DNA from: CAZNYN01 sp964422205
GTDB taxonomy: Bacteria; Synergistota; Synergistia; Synergistales; Synergistaceae
Assembly (NCBI GenBank): GCA_964422205.1
Contig: CAYRAI010000036.1
Span: 1 to 20,480 of the forward strand
Length of the DNA stretch: 20,480 nt
Reading direction: 5' to 3'
Positions 1 through 5,873 of this stretch are shown here, piece after piece. The notes under the pieces were generated by a model that saw nothing but the letters and a program-made list of their open reading frames with translations, ran no database searches and was not told where the DNA came from. Both the position numbers and the translations under genes were made by a program. Every line of letters begins with the position of its first letter. Positions within the stretch are counted from its first letter, which is position 1.

Positions 1-165
1 CCAGGTAATTTCACGGCGGTAGCTCTCCGTGGGGCTGGACTCTATGAGTTCATACTCTTTCCATGTGACTCGGCGAAGTTCTTTGACTTCGGGGTTTATT
101 TCAACAAGGGCTGTTTCGTGGCAAAATTCGTGCGCGTTGCGTTCAAGTAATTCTGTTATCGGCAT
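1..165 (-). CDS. AMP-dependent acyl-CoA ligase, N-terminal part
   Basis: Only the first 55 codons are present; the gene runs off the left edge. The ATG at 165-163 follows a strong Shine-Dalgarno (GAGGAGG, 179-173). The residues resemble the N-terminus of the adenylate-forming acyl-CoA synthetase family: MPITELLER, then TALVEINPEVKE, RRVTWKEYELIE and YRREITW. By family knowledge such enzymes activate a carboxylate with ATP to an acyl-adenylate and then to an acyl-CoA. The substrate cannot be read from this fragment, and the AMP-binding P-loop and later motifs lie outside the window. The gene sits directly behind a T-box leader with a Tyr specifier, which points to a role in aromatic amino-acid metabolism (inference). 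It is clearly not a tyrosyl-tRNA synthetase. Confidence 0.75.
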   Translation of the reverse strand, partial: MPITELLERNAHEFCHETALVEINPEVKELRRVTWKEYELIESSPTESYRREITW

Positions 166-212
166 AACGTTTCCTCCTCAATTTTTTGTTTCTTTTTTGG
201 GGAGGCGGGAGT

Positions 213-251
213 ATAAAAAAAATCCCCATCCTCCTGTTACAGAGGACGGGG
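213..251 (-). terminator. Intrinsic terminator of the Tyr T-box
   Basis: On the minus strand CCCCGTCCTC and GAGGATGGGG form a 10-bp stem with one G-T wobble around a short TGTAACAG loop, followed by ATTTTTTTT. It lies between the T-box core and the ligase ribosome binding site, as expected for a T-box terminator. Confidence 0.9.
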
Positions 252-470
252 AGTAATCACCCGCGGTACCACCTCAGTTTGGTGCCGCCTCACGGCACGC
301 ACCCTCATCGGGTACTGAGCCTTAGCTCTATACCCTATCGCTTTTACGGGCGACCCCGTCACAGTCTACTCGGGAGCCATATCCCTTTCAGTGTGCTGCT
401 CATGGAATGTATTCGATGTGCCCAAGCCCGCTGTCTCGCACCAACCGGCAGCTCTCTGAAAGACTTCTGA
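213..470 (-). promoter_or_regulatory. T-box leader, predicted tRNA-Tyr specific
   Basis: On the minus strand the leader has a stem I closed by CTTTCAG (462-456) with CTGAAAG (391-385). An AGAGAG element follows the 5' arm, and the specifier context is CGAA-UAC-A with UAC at 411-409. The T-box core UGGUACCGCGG lies at 271-261, followed by a terminator hairpin. The fourth base of the UGGN bulge is U, which would pair with discriminator A73, the base expected for bacterial tRNA-Tyr. Codon and discriminator therefore agree. Uncharged tRNA-Tyr should favour the antiterminator and switch on the ligase gene at 165. Choosing the specifier rests on the GAA-NNN-A context, which the Trp leader in this window also has; structure was assessed by eye. 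Confidence 0.9.
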
Positions 471-519
471 CACAACTACTTCTTTCCCGTCATCGCATTT
501 ACATATTTAACTAGCGGAT

Positions 520-548
520 AGTTTTGCACACAAAAAGATTTATGTCAA
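520..548 (-). promoter_or_regulatory. Candidate promoter of the Tyr T-box leader
   Basis: A perfect -35 TTGACA (548-543, minus) is followed after 17 nt by a weak -10, AAAACT (525-520), with AACTAT two bases further on. The position is right to start the leader near 510. The -35 falls in the loop of the inverted repeat at 532-569. Only the -35 is convincing. Confidence 0.4.
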
Positions 549-569
549 GCAAGAAAAATAAATCTTTTT
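532..569 (-). repeat. AT-rich inverted repeat, possible ecfT terminator
   Basis: AAAAAGATTTA (532-542) and TAAATCTTTTT (559-569) form a perfect 11-bp inverted repeat with a 16-nt loop, 70 nt after the ecfT stop. Read on either strand it ends in a short U run, so it may be a weak bidirectional terminator between the Trp importer operon and the Tyr T-box. The stem is AT-rich, so this is tentative. Confidence 0.45.
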
Positions 570-638
570 GCTCACCTGATACTGTATTATTTATATGATT
601 TTTGTTGAGATGAAGCCTATGCTGCGCAATTTGTATCT

Positions 639-1358
639 TTATTTCCACAAGAATAGAAGAATAGATATTGCCACCAGCGCAAAAGTTGCTGTGTACTCTG
701 TTTTGGATATTACTTCAAGTGTTGAGGAGCTTTTTCCCGTTCTTTTTTCAAACCCCCGCAGCTTTGCCGCCACAGCACTTCTTGCGCTTTTTTTAAGAGC
801 GGATAGGAGCAGAGGCAGCATGAGAGATGATGTAAGAACTGCTTTTTTTATTATGTTTGCACTGTCAAAGTCCTGTCCGCGAGCCTTTTCCACCTCGATT
901 ATGTCCTGAAGCTCGGAAGAAAGGTCTGGTATAAAACGAAAAGCCGATGCAAGAGCAAAAGCATATTTTGGCGGTATCCGAAGGTCTCTTGCAAGGCTGT
1001 CCATCAGATTTTTCATATCTGAAGACTTAAGAACAACGAGCAGAGGAAGAGATGCGGCTATGATTCTAAGAGATGCCTCAAATGCGGCTTTAGGAGCGCC
1101 TGTGTATATTGTAAAGGGGGCAAATGCCGCCAAGACAGTACCGCTTTTGTCCGACAGAAGGACTGTAATAAAGAGGAGCAGTGAGAGTTTGCCAAGCAGC
1201 AGACTCGTTTTAAGCGCGTAGTTGAGTTCTTTCATAAAGTAAGAGCATATGACAGTCATGAACAGTATTAAAGCCAACGAACAGATGTTGTGAGCAAATA
1301 GGGCGGCTGTTCCGGCGGCAGATGCGCAAACTATTTTAAGAGTTGGATTTTTTATCAT
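639..1358 (-). CDS. ecfT: ECF transporter transmembrane component EcfT (Trp module)
   Basis: A 239-aa membrane protein of the CbiQ/EcfT family, which links the substrate-binding S protein to the two ATPases of an ECF importer. Hydrophobic helices lie in about the first 110 residues and at the C-terminus. The two coupling-helix motifs that dock on the ATPases are visible: KARG at 158-161 and KLRG at 199-202. The ATG at 1358 overlaps the end of the preceding ATPase gene by 23 nt, so the genes are translationally coupled. It is last in the order trpP, ATPase, ATPase, ecfT. A dedicated EcfT next to one S component suggests a group I (single-substrate) ECF importer. Confidence 0.9.
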   Translation of the reverse strand: MIKNPTLKIVCASAAGTAALFAHNICSLALILFMTVICSYFMKELNYALKTSLLLGKLSLLLFITVLLSDKSGTVLAAFAPFTIYTGAPKAAFEASLRIIAASLPLLVVLKSSDMKNLMDSLARDLRIPPKYAFALASAFRFIPDLSSELQDIIEVEKARGQDFDSANIIKKAVLTSSLMLPLLLSALKKSARSAVAAKLRGFEKRTGKSSSTLEVISKTEYTATFALVAISILLFLWK

Positions 1359-2160
1359 CGGGTGTCACCCTTTCTTTGGAGTCACAGAAGGCGAAGGCCA
1401 GTTCCTCGGCGGATTTATTTATGTCCGGCTCTATGCCAAGGCAGAGAGCGAGTTCGCAGAGCACCGGAAGCCTGAAGGAAGCCATGTGAGCTATTTTTCT
1501 GTCTTTAAGCACTTCTTCGGCCGGTGCCGATAGAGAGGCACTGCCGTCGCTGAGTACAAGTATATCGTCCGCGCATAATGCGGCAAATTCAGGGTCGTGG
1601 GTAATGAGCAGTATGGCCGCACCTCGTGCTTTTTCTTCTTTTATTATCCGAGCCAGACTTTTGCGCATTGCAGTGTCCAAGGCGGAAGTCGGTTCGTCTA
1701 GTATAAGCAGGCGCGGCGATGATGCGACAGCCGAGGCTATCGCAGTCATCTGCCTTGCTCCGCGGCTCATTGTGAATAAAAGGCCGTCAGCCGGAAGTCC
1801 CATCCGTGCGCACTGAATCGCCGCCTTTTCTTCCGCATTGCAGATTTTTTTAGCCTTGAGAGAGCAGATTATCTCATCAAGAGGTGTTTCTCTGCAAAGC
1901 TGTCTGTCTGGATCTTGAAAAACGTAAGATATGCTCTCCCGAATTTTGCTCTGTTTTTTTTCGGAAGTCTCAGTCCCGTTCATCAGAACACGTCCCTCCG
2001 TGGGAAGCAGGAGTCCGCCGGCCAATCTGCAAAGAGTGGACTTGCCGGCTCCATTTTTGCCTACGGCGCAGAGGCAGTGTCCTTTTGCAATTTTTAGATT
2101 GATGCCGCTAAGCACAGGGCCGTCATCTCTTTTAAATGAAACATTTTCAAATTTCAGCAT
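1336..2160 (-). CDS. ECF transporter ATPase with degenerate signature motif
   Basis: A 274-aa ABC ATPase of the ECF (CbiO) type that powers the Trp-type importer from the cytoplasm. Walker A is GKNGAGKS (34-41), the Q-loop is FQDPDRQ (81-87), Walker B is LLILDE (151-156) and the switch His is in ITHD (H188). The signature helix should read LSGGQ but is MSRGAR (131-136), so this subunit has a good Walker A/B/H set and a poor signature. Its partner at 2154-2996 has the opposite defects. The C-terminal 60 residues beyond the ABC core resemble the extension ECF ATPases use to dimerise. The ATG overlaps the upstream stop by 7 nt. Confidence 0.92.
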   Translation of the reverse strand: MLKFENVSFKRDDGPVLSGINLKIAKGHCLCAVGKNGAGKSTLCRLAGGLLLPTEGRVLMNGTETSEKKQSKIRESISYVFQDPDRQLCRETPLDEIICSLKAKKICNAEEKAAIQCARMGLPADGLLFTMSRGARQMTAIASAVASSPRLLILDEPTSALDTAMRKSLARIIKEEKARGAAILLITHDPEFAALCADDILVLSDGSASLSAPAEEVLKDRKIAHMASFRLPVLCELALCLGIEPDINKSAEELAFAFCDSKERVTPDDKKSNS

Positions 2161-2996
2161 AGCTGCATTCCCAGAGCGAAGGAGGCTGCCTTTTCAGCCG
2201 TGGAGGCAATCACGCACTCTTTGTGAGAGATGCGCGAGAGTTCGGCCGTAAAGCGAGCCGATTTTGGGACTAGCTCACGCCCTGCTCCGCCCTCCGCCAA
2301 AAGTTCCTGATATACACTTTCCGCTCTTCCGATATATTTAGCTCTTCCATTTTCAAGCAGCAGTATTTTGTCGGCATAGGGCGCGAAGAGTTCACTTCTT
2401 TCCTCAGCAGCTGCGATTGTCATTCCGTTTTCTGCAAGGTGCTTTAAAACTTTATAAAGTTCCTCCGCGCCGGACGGGTCAAGGGCACCGGCCGGGTTGT
2501 CTAAAAGCAGCACGGGCGGCATGAGAGCTATCATCGCAGCTATGGCTGTTCTTTGCCTCTGCCCTCCGGAAAGGGAGGATATTGTACGTTTTGCCAAAGA
2601 TGTGATGCCGAGTGTTTCCATAGCCGCTTTCGCGCGCTTTTCGACATCCTTCGCGCAGATGCCCAGATTTTCAAGTCCGAAGCGTATTTCGTCCTCAACC
2701 TTTGCGCAGACCATCTGAGACATGATATCCTCTCCTATATACCCGATGCGGGCTGCCCTCCGAACCGGCTCACAGTCAGAAATATCCTCTCCGTCAAGCA
2801 TTATGAGTCCGGACTGTTCTCCGGCGGCACAGTAAGGAACTATCCCGGCTATAGCCTCTAAAATTGTGCTTTTGCCGGAACCGGAGAGCCCAGTTACTAT
2901 AAAGAGAGAGCTATCTTCAATAGTTAAATTGATATCGCTGAGGGCATAGCTTTCGCACCCATCATATTTAAATGAATAATCTTTCATGGATATCAT
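2154..2996 (-). CDS. ECF transporter ATPase with altered Walker B and H-loop
   Basis: A 280-aa ABC ATPase, partner of the 1336-2160 subunit. Walker A is GLSGSGKS (36-43) and the signature LSGGQRQ is perfect (142-148). Walker B ends in Asn instead of the catalytic Glu (VLLLDN, 162-167), and the switch-His region reads IAAAEER, with Glu near position 198 where THD is expected. In the dimer, its intact signature would complete the partner's site, while its own Walker site is predicted to be catalytically poor. The ATG at 2996 follows AGAGGA, which overlaps the trpP stop region; the gap to trpP is 10 nt. No frameshift is seen, so the substitutions look fixed rather than a sign of decay. Confidence 0.92.
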   Translation of the reverse strand: MISMKDYSFKYDGCESYALSDINLTIEDSSLFIVTGLSGSGKSTILEAIAGIVPYCAAGEQSGLIMLDGEDISDCEPVRRAARIGYIGEDIMSQMVCAKVEDEIRFGLENLGICAKDVEKRAKAAMETLGITSLAKRTISSLSGGQRQRTAIAAMIALMPPVLLLDNPAGALDPSGAEELYKVLKHLAENGMTIAAAEERSELFAPYADKILLLENGRAKYIGRAESVYQELLAEGGAGRELVPKSARFTAELSRISHKECVIASTAEKAASFALGMQLC

Positions 2997-3006
2997 GGCA
3001 AATCCT

Positions 3007-3552
3007 CTAGCGCAGGCGCTTCATTGCTTTTGAAAGAGGCACAAAAAGCATCTGCACTATAACCGCATTTATTGCTGACGTTCCAGCTATTATCGCTCCG
3101 AACACGGAAAGAGATGCGCCCGAAGAGTTTGCAAGAAACAACGTCTTCAAAAAAAGTAAAAATACAAGTCCGCTGACCGCTGTTGCCAGAAATGTCAGAA
3201 ACGCCGGTCTGAAAATCATCTTCCGCGGTGTGATTCGTTCCGCCAGAGCTATGAAGAGTGCGCCTGCGGCCTCGCTGATGAAGTTAATATATGGCGTTCC
3301 CGGGAAGAACTGACACACTGCGCCCGCCAGCAGACCTATAATAAGAGCCTCTTTCAAAGTCGGCTTCACGAGCAGTATCGCAAGGCAATACATCGCTATT
3401 ATAAAATTCGGTTTCATGCCTACGGCGAAGAGCGATCCTATAAAAAATTTAAGTACCGCCCCGGCCGCAAGCAAAAGAGCCACTGCCATTATCTGCTCAA
3501 GGCCCAGCTCACTTCTCTTCTCTTTCTCAAGTTCAACTCTTTCTCTCATCAT
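3007..3552 (-). CDS. trpP: Tryptophan ECF transporter S component (TrpP-like)
   Basis: A 181-aa integral membrane protein with about five or six hydrophobic helices, matching the tryptophan transporter TrpP of Firmicutes. Recognisable parts are GMKPNFIIAMYCLAILL (about residues 45-61), a following segment with PGTPYINFISEAAGALF, and a conserved C-terminal helix pair. TrpP proteins bind tryptophan and are driven by an EcfA-EcfA'-EcfT module. Here that module is encoded immediately downstream and the leader is a T-box with a Trp specifier, which supports the substrate independently. Start: two adjacent ATGs (3552 and 3549) with AGAAGGGA a few bases upstream. The charged N-terminus (ERVELEKEKR) is longer than in the Bacillus protein as I recall it. 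Confidence 0.85.
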   Translation of the reverse strand: MMRERVELEKEKRSELGLEQIMAVALLLAAGAVLKFFIGSLFAVGMKPNFIIAMYCLAILLVKPTLKEALIIGLLAGAVCQFFPGTPYINFISEAAGALFIALAERITPRKMIFRPAFLTFLATAVSGLVFLLFLKTLFLANSSGASLSVFGAIIAGTSAINAVIVQMLFVPLSKAMKRLR

Positions 3553-3603
3553 TCTTATCTGTCCCTTCTGGTCTCAACTATTCTTTTCTCTAAGCTCATC
3601 TAT

Positions 3604-3652
3604 AAAAAAACTGTCCTCCGGCTGCGGATATTATTCCGCTGCCGAAGGACAG
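3604..3652 (-). terminator. Intrinsic terminator of the Trp T-box
   Basis: On the minus strand an 18-bp stem, from CTGTCCTTCGG (starting at 3652) to CCGGAGGACAG (ending at 3611), with one wobble and one mismatch, is followed by seven T (3610-3604). It is a strong terminator just before the trpP ribosome binding site. Confidence 0.93.
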
Positions 3653-3880
3653 ATATTTTCTGCGGTGCCACCTTCGTTGACCCGTGCAAACACGAGCCCT
3701 CTCATAAGAGCGCTAACACGCCCCCGACCTTTATTACGCCGGTCAATGCGTCACGCCATACTTAGGAAAAGATCCCTTTCCGCGTGCCCTCTGCGGTCCA
3801 TTTGCCCCACTGCCTGCTGCGGGTTCTCAGCATCCCCGCTCTCTGTAAGCCGCATATCAAAGCTTTATCTCCGCATCATC
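3604..3880 (-). promoter_or_regulatory. T-box leader, predicted tRNA-Trp specific
   Basis: On the minus strand TGCGG (3854-3850) pairs with CCGCA (3796-3792) below the specifier loop. AGAGAG and GGGATGCTGAGAACCC follow, as in T-box stem I. The specifier is UGG at 3800-3798 in the context CAAA-UGG-A. The T-box core UGGCACCGCAG lies at 3670-3660, followed by the terminator. The variable bulge base is C, which would pair with G73, the discriminator of bacterial tRNA-Trp. Specifier, discriminator and downstream TrpP gene all agree. Low charged tRNA-Trp should turn the importer on. Confidence 0.93.
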
Positions 3881-3908
3881 GGTTTGATTAATTTACATTG
3901 AAGGGAAT

Positions 3909-3935
3909 AGTATACCCATTATATTAAAAAGTCAA
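3909..3935 (-). promoter_or_regulatory. trpP: Promoter of the Trp ECF operon
   Basis: TTGACT (3935-3930, minus) and TATACT (3914-3909) lie 15 nt apart; TACTAT two bases on gives a 17-nt spacer. Transcription would start near 3900, about 45 nt before the 5' arm of stem I of the Trp T-box. Confidence 0.65.
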
Positions 3936-4125
3936 CCGTTTTATCTTTGCTTATCATAGATATGAACAACATAAAAAAGAATTAGGACAAACATTGAGGC
4001 AATTTGATTTAGCACAAAAGCAGTTTTAAAATATTGGCGCTCTGCGTCCGCTGTTCTATCCTGCCGACAGGCAGAAGCCGAAGAAGCCTTTGCTATCGCT
4101 TCGAGGTGCATACGTCCGAACAATG

Positions 4126-4398
4126 TCAATTAAGCAAAAAACCCGGCAGCAGAGGGTCGCCCTCATGCCCTATCAGCCAGTTAAAGCCTGCGATATTCGC
4201 GCTCCCTTTTATATAGGGCGTGATTGCTTGATAGGCTCCGACCTTTGGTCCTTCTTCATAGTGCCCTTCAAATACCGTTCCCAATATACTTTCATGCATA
4301 AAGCTCTCGTTCGGAGCAAGCTTCCCTCTGGATGCCAAGAGAGCCATCTTCGCGCATGTTCCCGTTCCGCAGGGAGAGCGGGCGATATGTCCCTCTTT
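4126..4398 (-). pseudogene. Remnant of a proline racemase / hydroxyproline epimerase gene
   Basis: About 90 codons on the minus strand match the C-terminal part of the proline racemase family. They include SPCGTGTCAKMA (the motif with the second catalytic Cys), then ESFMHESILGTVFEG, then KGSANIAGFNWL and a normal-looking end, DPLLPGF. An in-frame TAA (4401-4399) lies just before the motif. The first roughly 240 residues, with the other catalytic Cys, are absent, and I found no matching N-terminal sequence upstream to 4620. The internal ATG at 4347 would give 73 aa lacking the catalytic Cys. The family racemises proline or epimerises/dehydrates hydroxyproline. What remains cannot be active and looks like a deletion remnant. 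Confidence 0.85.
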
Positions 4399-4651
4399 TT
4401 ACACAGCCAATATTTATTAATAATTTGTTATTTAGTCTATCAGAGCATATTATTTACCGGCTAAGTGTCATATCCTGCGAACATCGCAAGGCATACTGCC
4501 TAGGCGGCATGCAAATATGAAAACACGCATCATCAAATGGCTGTTAAGAAGGGATTGAAAAGTGAGCTGACTTGATGTTAAGACGGAGCAATCGCAGAAT
4601 TTTGTTCACGACCGTCCCTTGCTTTTTACACATTTTTGTTGCTTTGATTTA

Positions 4652-4680
4652 TTGTAAATATTTTATGTTTATGATAATAT
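4652..4680 (+). promoter_or_regulatory. Candidate promoter of the two-importer operon
   Basis: TTGTAA (4652-4657) is followed by GATAAT (4673-4678, 15-nt spacer) or TAATAT (4675-4680, 17-nt spacer) in a very AT-rich stretch. It would give a leader of about 215 nt before the first gene. This is the best match in the region, but AT-richness makes chance matches likely. Confidence 0.45.
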
Positions 4681-4703
4681 GCGGTTCGTATCTTTATAAA
4701 AAA

Positions 4704-4804
4704 GGGGCTGAGAAAAATGAATTCATGACGTTTTGCGCACATGCATGGCATGCATCCTCACCGTTTTATGGGTTGTTCTTCTCAGCTCGTCTTCTTTTAG
4801 CCCC
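4704..4804 (+). promoter_or_regulatory. Structured leader with a nested palindrome, class unknown
   Basis: GGGGCT (4704-4709) can pair with AGCCCC (4799-4804), and the adjoining GAGAA (4710-4714) with TTCTC (4779-4783). Alternatively GCTGAGAA (4707-4714) pairs with TTCTCAGC (4779-4786), so two forms compete for the same bases. Inside are a 10-bp palindrome ATGAATTCAT (4717-4726) and a perfect 15-bp palindrome ATGCATGGCATGCAT (4741-4755). I could not match it to a riboswitch class I know: GGGGCTGAGA is reminiscent of the TPP riboswitch, but the rest of that consensus is missing. It could be an RNA switch or an operator. Confidence 0.45.
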
Positions 4805-4900
4805 CATTTAGAAGCCCTCCCATATTCTGACAGATTAGGACAAAGACACTCCGTGCCTTTGCGCCTTTTCTTTGTTTTGTCTTTTTTATAAGAGGTAAAA

Positions 4901-5329
4901 ATGATATCAAAAGCCGAATTTATTGTTATGCGCTTAAAACCCGGAGAGGAACTTCTCGCCGGAATGGCGGAGCAGCTTTCACACTACAGTTTTGACGCAG
5001 CTTTTGTTGCATCTTCCGTCGGCAGTTTATCCGTATGTGCCATACGAATGGCCGGACACAGCGACACTGCTTTCATTAAGGGAACTTTTGAAGTTGTCTC
5101 TCTTTCCGGCACATTGGACCGGACTGGTGGGCATCTGCATATGTCTGTCTCAGATGAAAACGGGAATATGACTGGAGGACATCTTATGGAAGGCTCTATT
5201 GTCAGGACTACGATGGAATTGGTGATAGGAATTCTGCCTCAGATGAAATTTACCAGAAAACTCTGTCCCATGTCGGGATATGATGAACTTTGTGTTGAAA
5301 AAAAGGAGAATGTTTATTATGAAAAATAA
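4901..5329 (+). CDS. PPC/DUF296 domain protein
   Basis: A 142-aa protein made of one PPC (plant and prokaryote conserved, DUF296) domain. Visible family marks are MRLKPGEELLAG near the N-terminus, GGHLHMSVSDENG with the two His that bind metal in family structures, then GGHLMEG and VIGIL. Bacterial PPC proteins are small trimers whose biochemical role is not settled; in plants the domain is joined to AT-hook DNA-binding motifs, which are absent here. It is first in the operon and overlaps the S-component gene by 11 nt, so it is probably made together with the importer. A sensing or substrate-handling role is only inference. The ATG is preceded by AGAGGT. Confidence 0.85.
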   Translation: MISKAEFIVMRLKPGEELLAGMAEQLSHYSFDAAFVASSVGSLSVCAIRMAGHSDTAFIKGTFEVVSLSGTLDRTGGHLHMSVSDENGNMTGGHLMEGSIVRTTMELVIGILPQMKFTRKLCPMSGYDELCVEKKENVYYEK

Positions 5330-5873
5330 AGTTCTTGCACTTGCCGCAATTTGTATAGCCATTAATATGGGACTGGGACAGCTTGCGTCCTCAGTCAAGC
5401 TTCCGATATTCCTTGATTCGATAGGGACTGTTTTGGCCGCAGTGCTTATGGGTCCTTGGGTCGGAGCTCTTACGGGACTTGTAACAAATCTTATATGGGG
5501 GCTTCTTACGTCTCCCGTCGCCGCTGCTTTTGCTCCGGTTGCCATGGTCATAGGCATTACGGCAGGTTTTCTTGCGAAGAAAGGTATGTTCAAATCAATA
5601 GGCGGAGTAATAATTTCCGGTATAGTTGTAACGATTTTTGTAACTATTGTCGCAACTCCTATACGTACATATCTTTTCGCAGGAGTAACCGGCAGCGGTG
5701 CAGACTTCTTTGTCGCATATCTCAGTGCCGTAGGAAATAACCTCCTAGAATCAGTGGCAGTGACAGTTATAGCTTCTAACCTTGCTGACAAAGTCGTAAC
5801 ATGCGCTCTGGTATGGCTCATCCTAAAACGCCTCCCATCAAGGATAAAATCTCAATTCCCCGATGTTAAGTAA
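5319..5873 (+). CDS. ECF transporter S component, substrate unknown
   Basis: A 184-aa integral membrane protein with about six hydrophobic helices. The segment LDSIGTVLAAVLMGPWVGAL (starting near residue 28) and the following LTGLVTNLIWGL are typical of ECF substrate-binding (S) proteins. The start at 5319 is chosen over an upstream ATG at 5280 because GGAG (5305-5308) is well placed before it and the extra residues would be a hydrophilic extension. It overlaps the preceding stop by 11 nt and the following EcfT-ATPase fusion by 11 nt. The substrate is not readable from sequence; neighbouring genes (RbsABC-like importer and PsuG-like enzyme) suggest a nucleoside or related compound. Confidence 0.82.
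   Translation: MKNKVLALAAICIAINMGLGQLASSVKLPIFLDSIGTVLAAVLMGPWVGALTGLVTNLIWGLLTSPVAAAFAPVAMVIGITAGFLAKKGMFKSIGGVIISGIVVTIFVTIVATPIRTYLFAGVTGSGADFFVAYLSAVGNNLLESVAVTVIASNLADKVVTCALVWLILKRLPSRIKSQFPDVK

Larger units (their letters stand above)
4399..4900. other. Non-coding stretch upstream of the two-importer operon
   Basis: No credible gene is visible. Short open frames here have no family likeness or convincing ribosome binding sites. From 4399 to about 4620 I see nothing interpretable; it may be decayed sequence linked to the racemase remnant. From about 4650 onward lie a candidate promoter and a structured leader for the gene at 4901, whose Shine-Dalgarno AGAGGT lies about 5 nt before the ATG. 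Confidence 0.6.

Noticed and set aside
3941..4129. 62-codon minus-strand frame with a hydrophobic C-terminus after the racemase remnant
   Set aside because: It needs a TTG start with no Shine-Dalgarno, resembles no family, and lies in decayed sequence just upstream of the Trp operon promoter.
4704..4804. TPP riboswitch
   Set aside because: Only the GGGGCTGAGA-like start fits. The conserved CCTGAT and GCGTAGGGAA parts are absent.
4572..4811. 79-codon plus-strand frame upstream of the PPC gene
   Set aside because: It crosses the candidate promoter and structured leader, is rich in Phe/Cys as AT-rich noncoding DNA often is, and has no ribosome binding site.
5150..5821. Long minus-strand frame opposite the PPC and S-component genes
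   Set aside because: It is antisense to two well-supported genes, has Thr/Ala/Pro-rich composition typical of a shadow frame, and shows no domain likeness.
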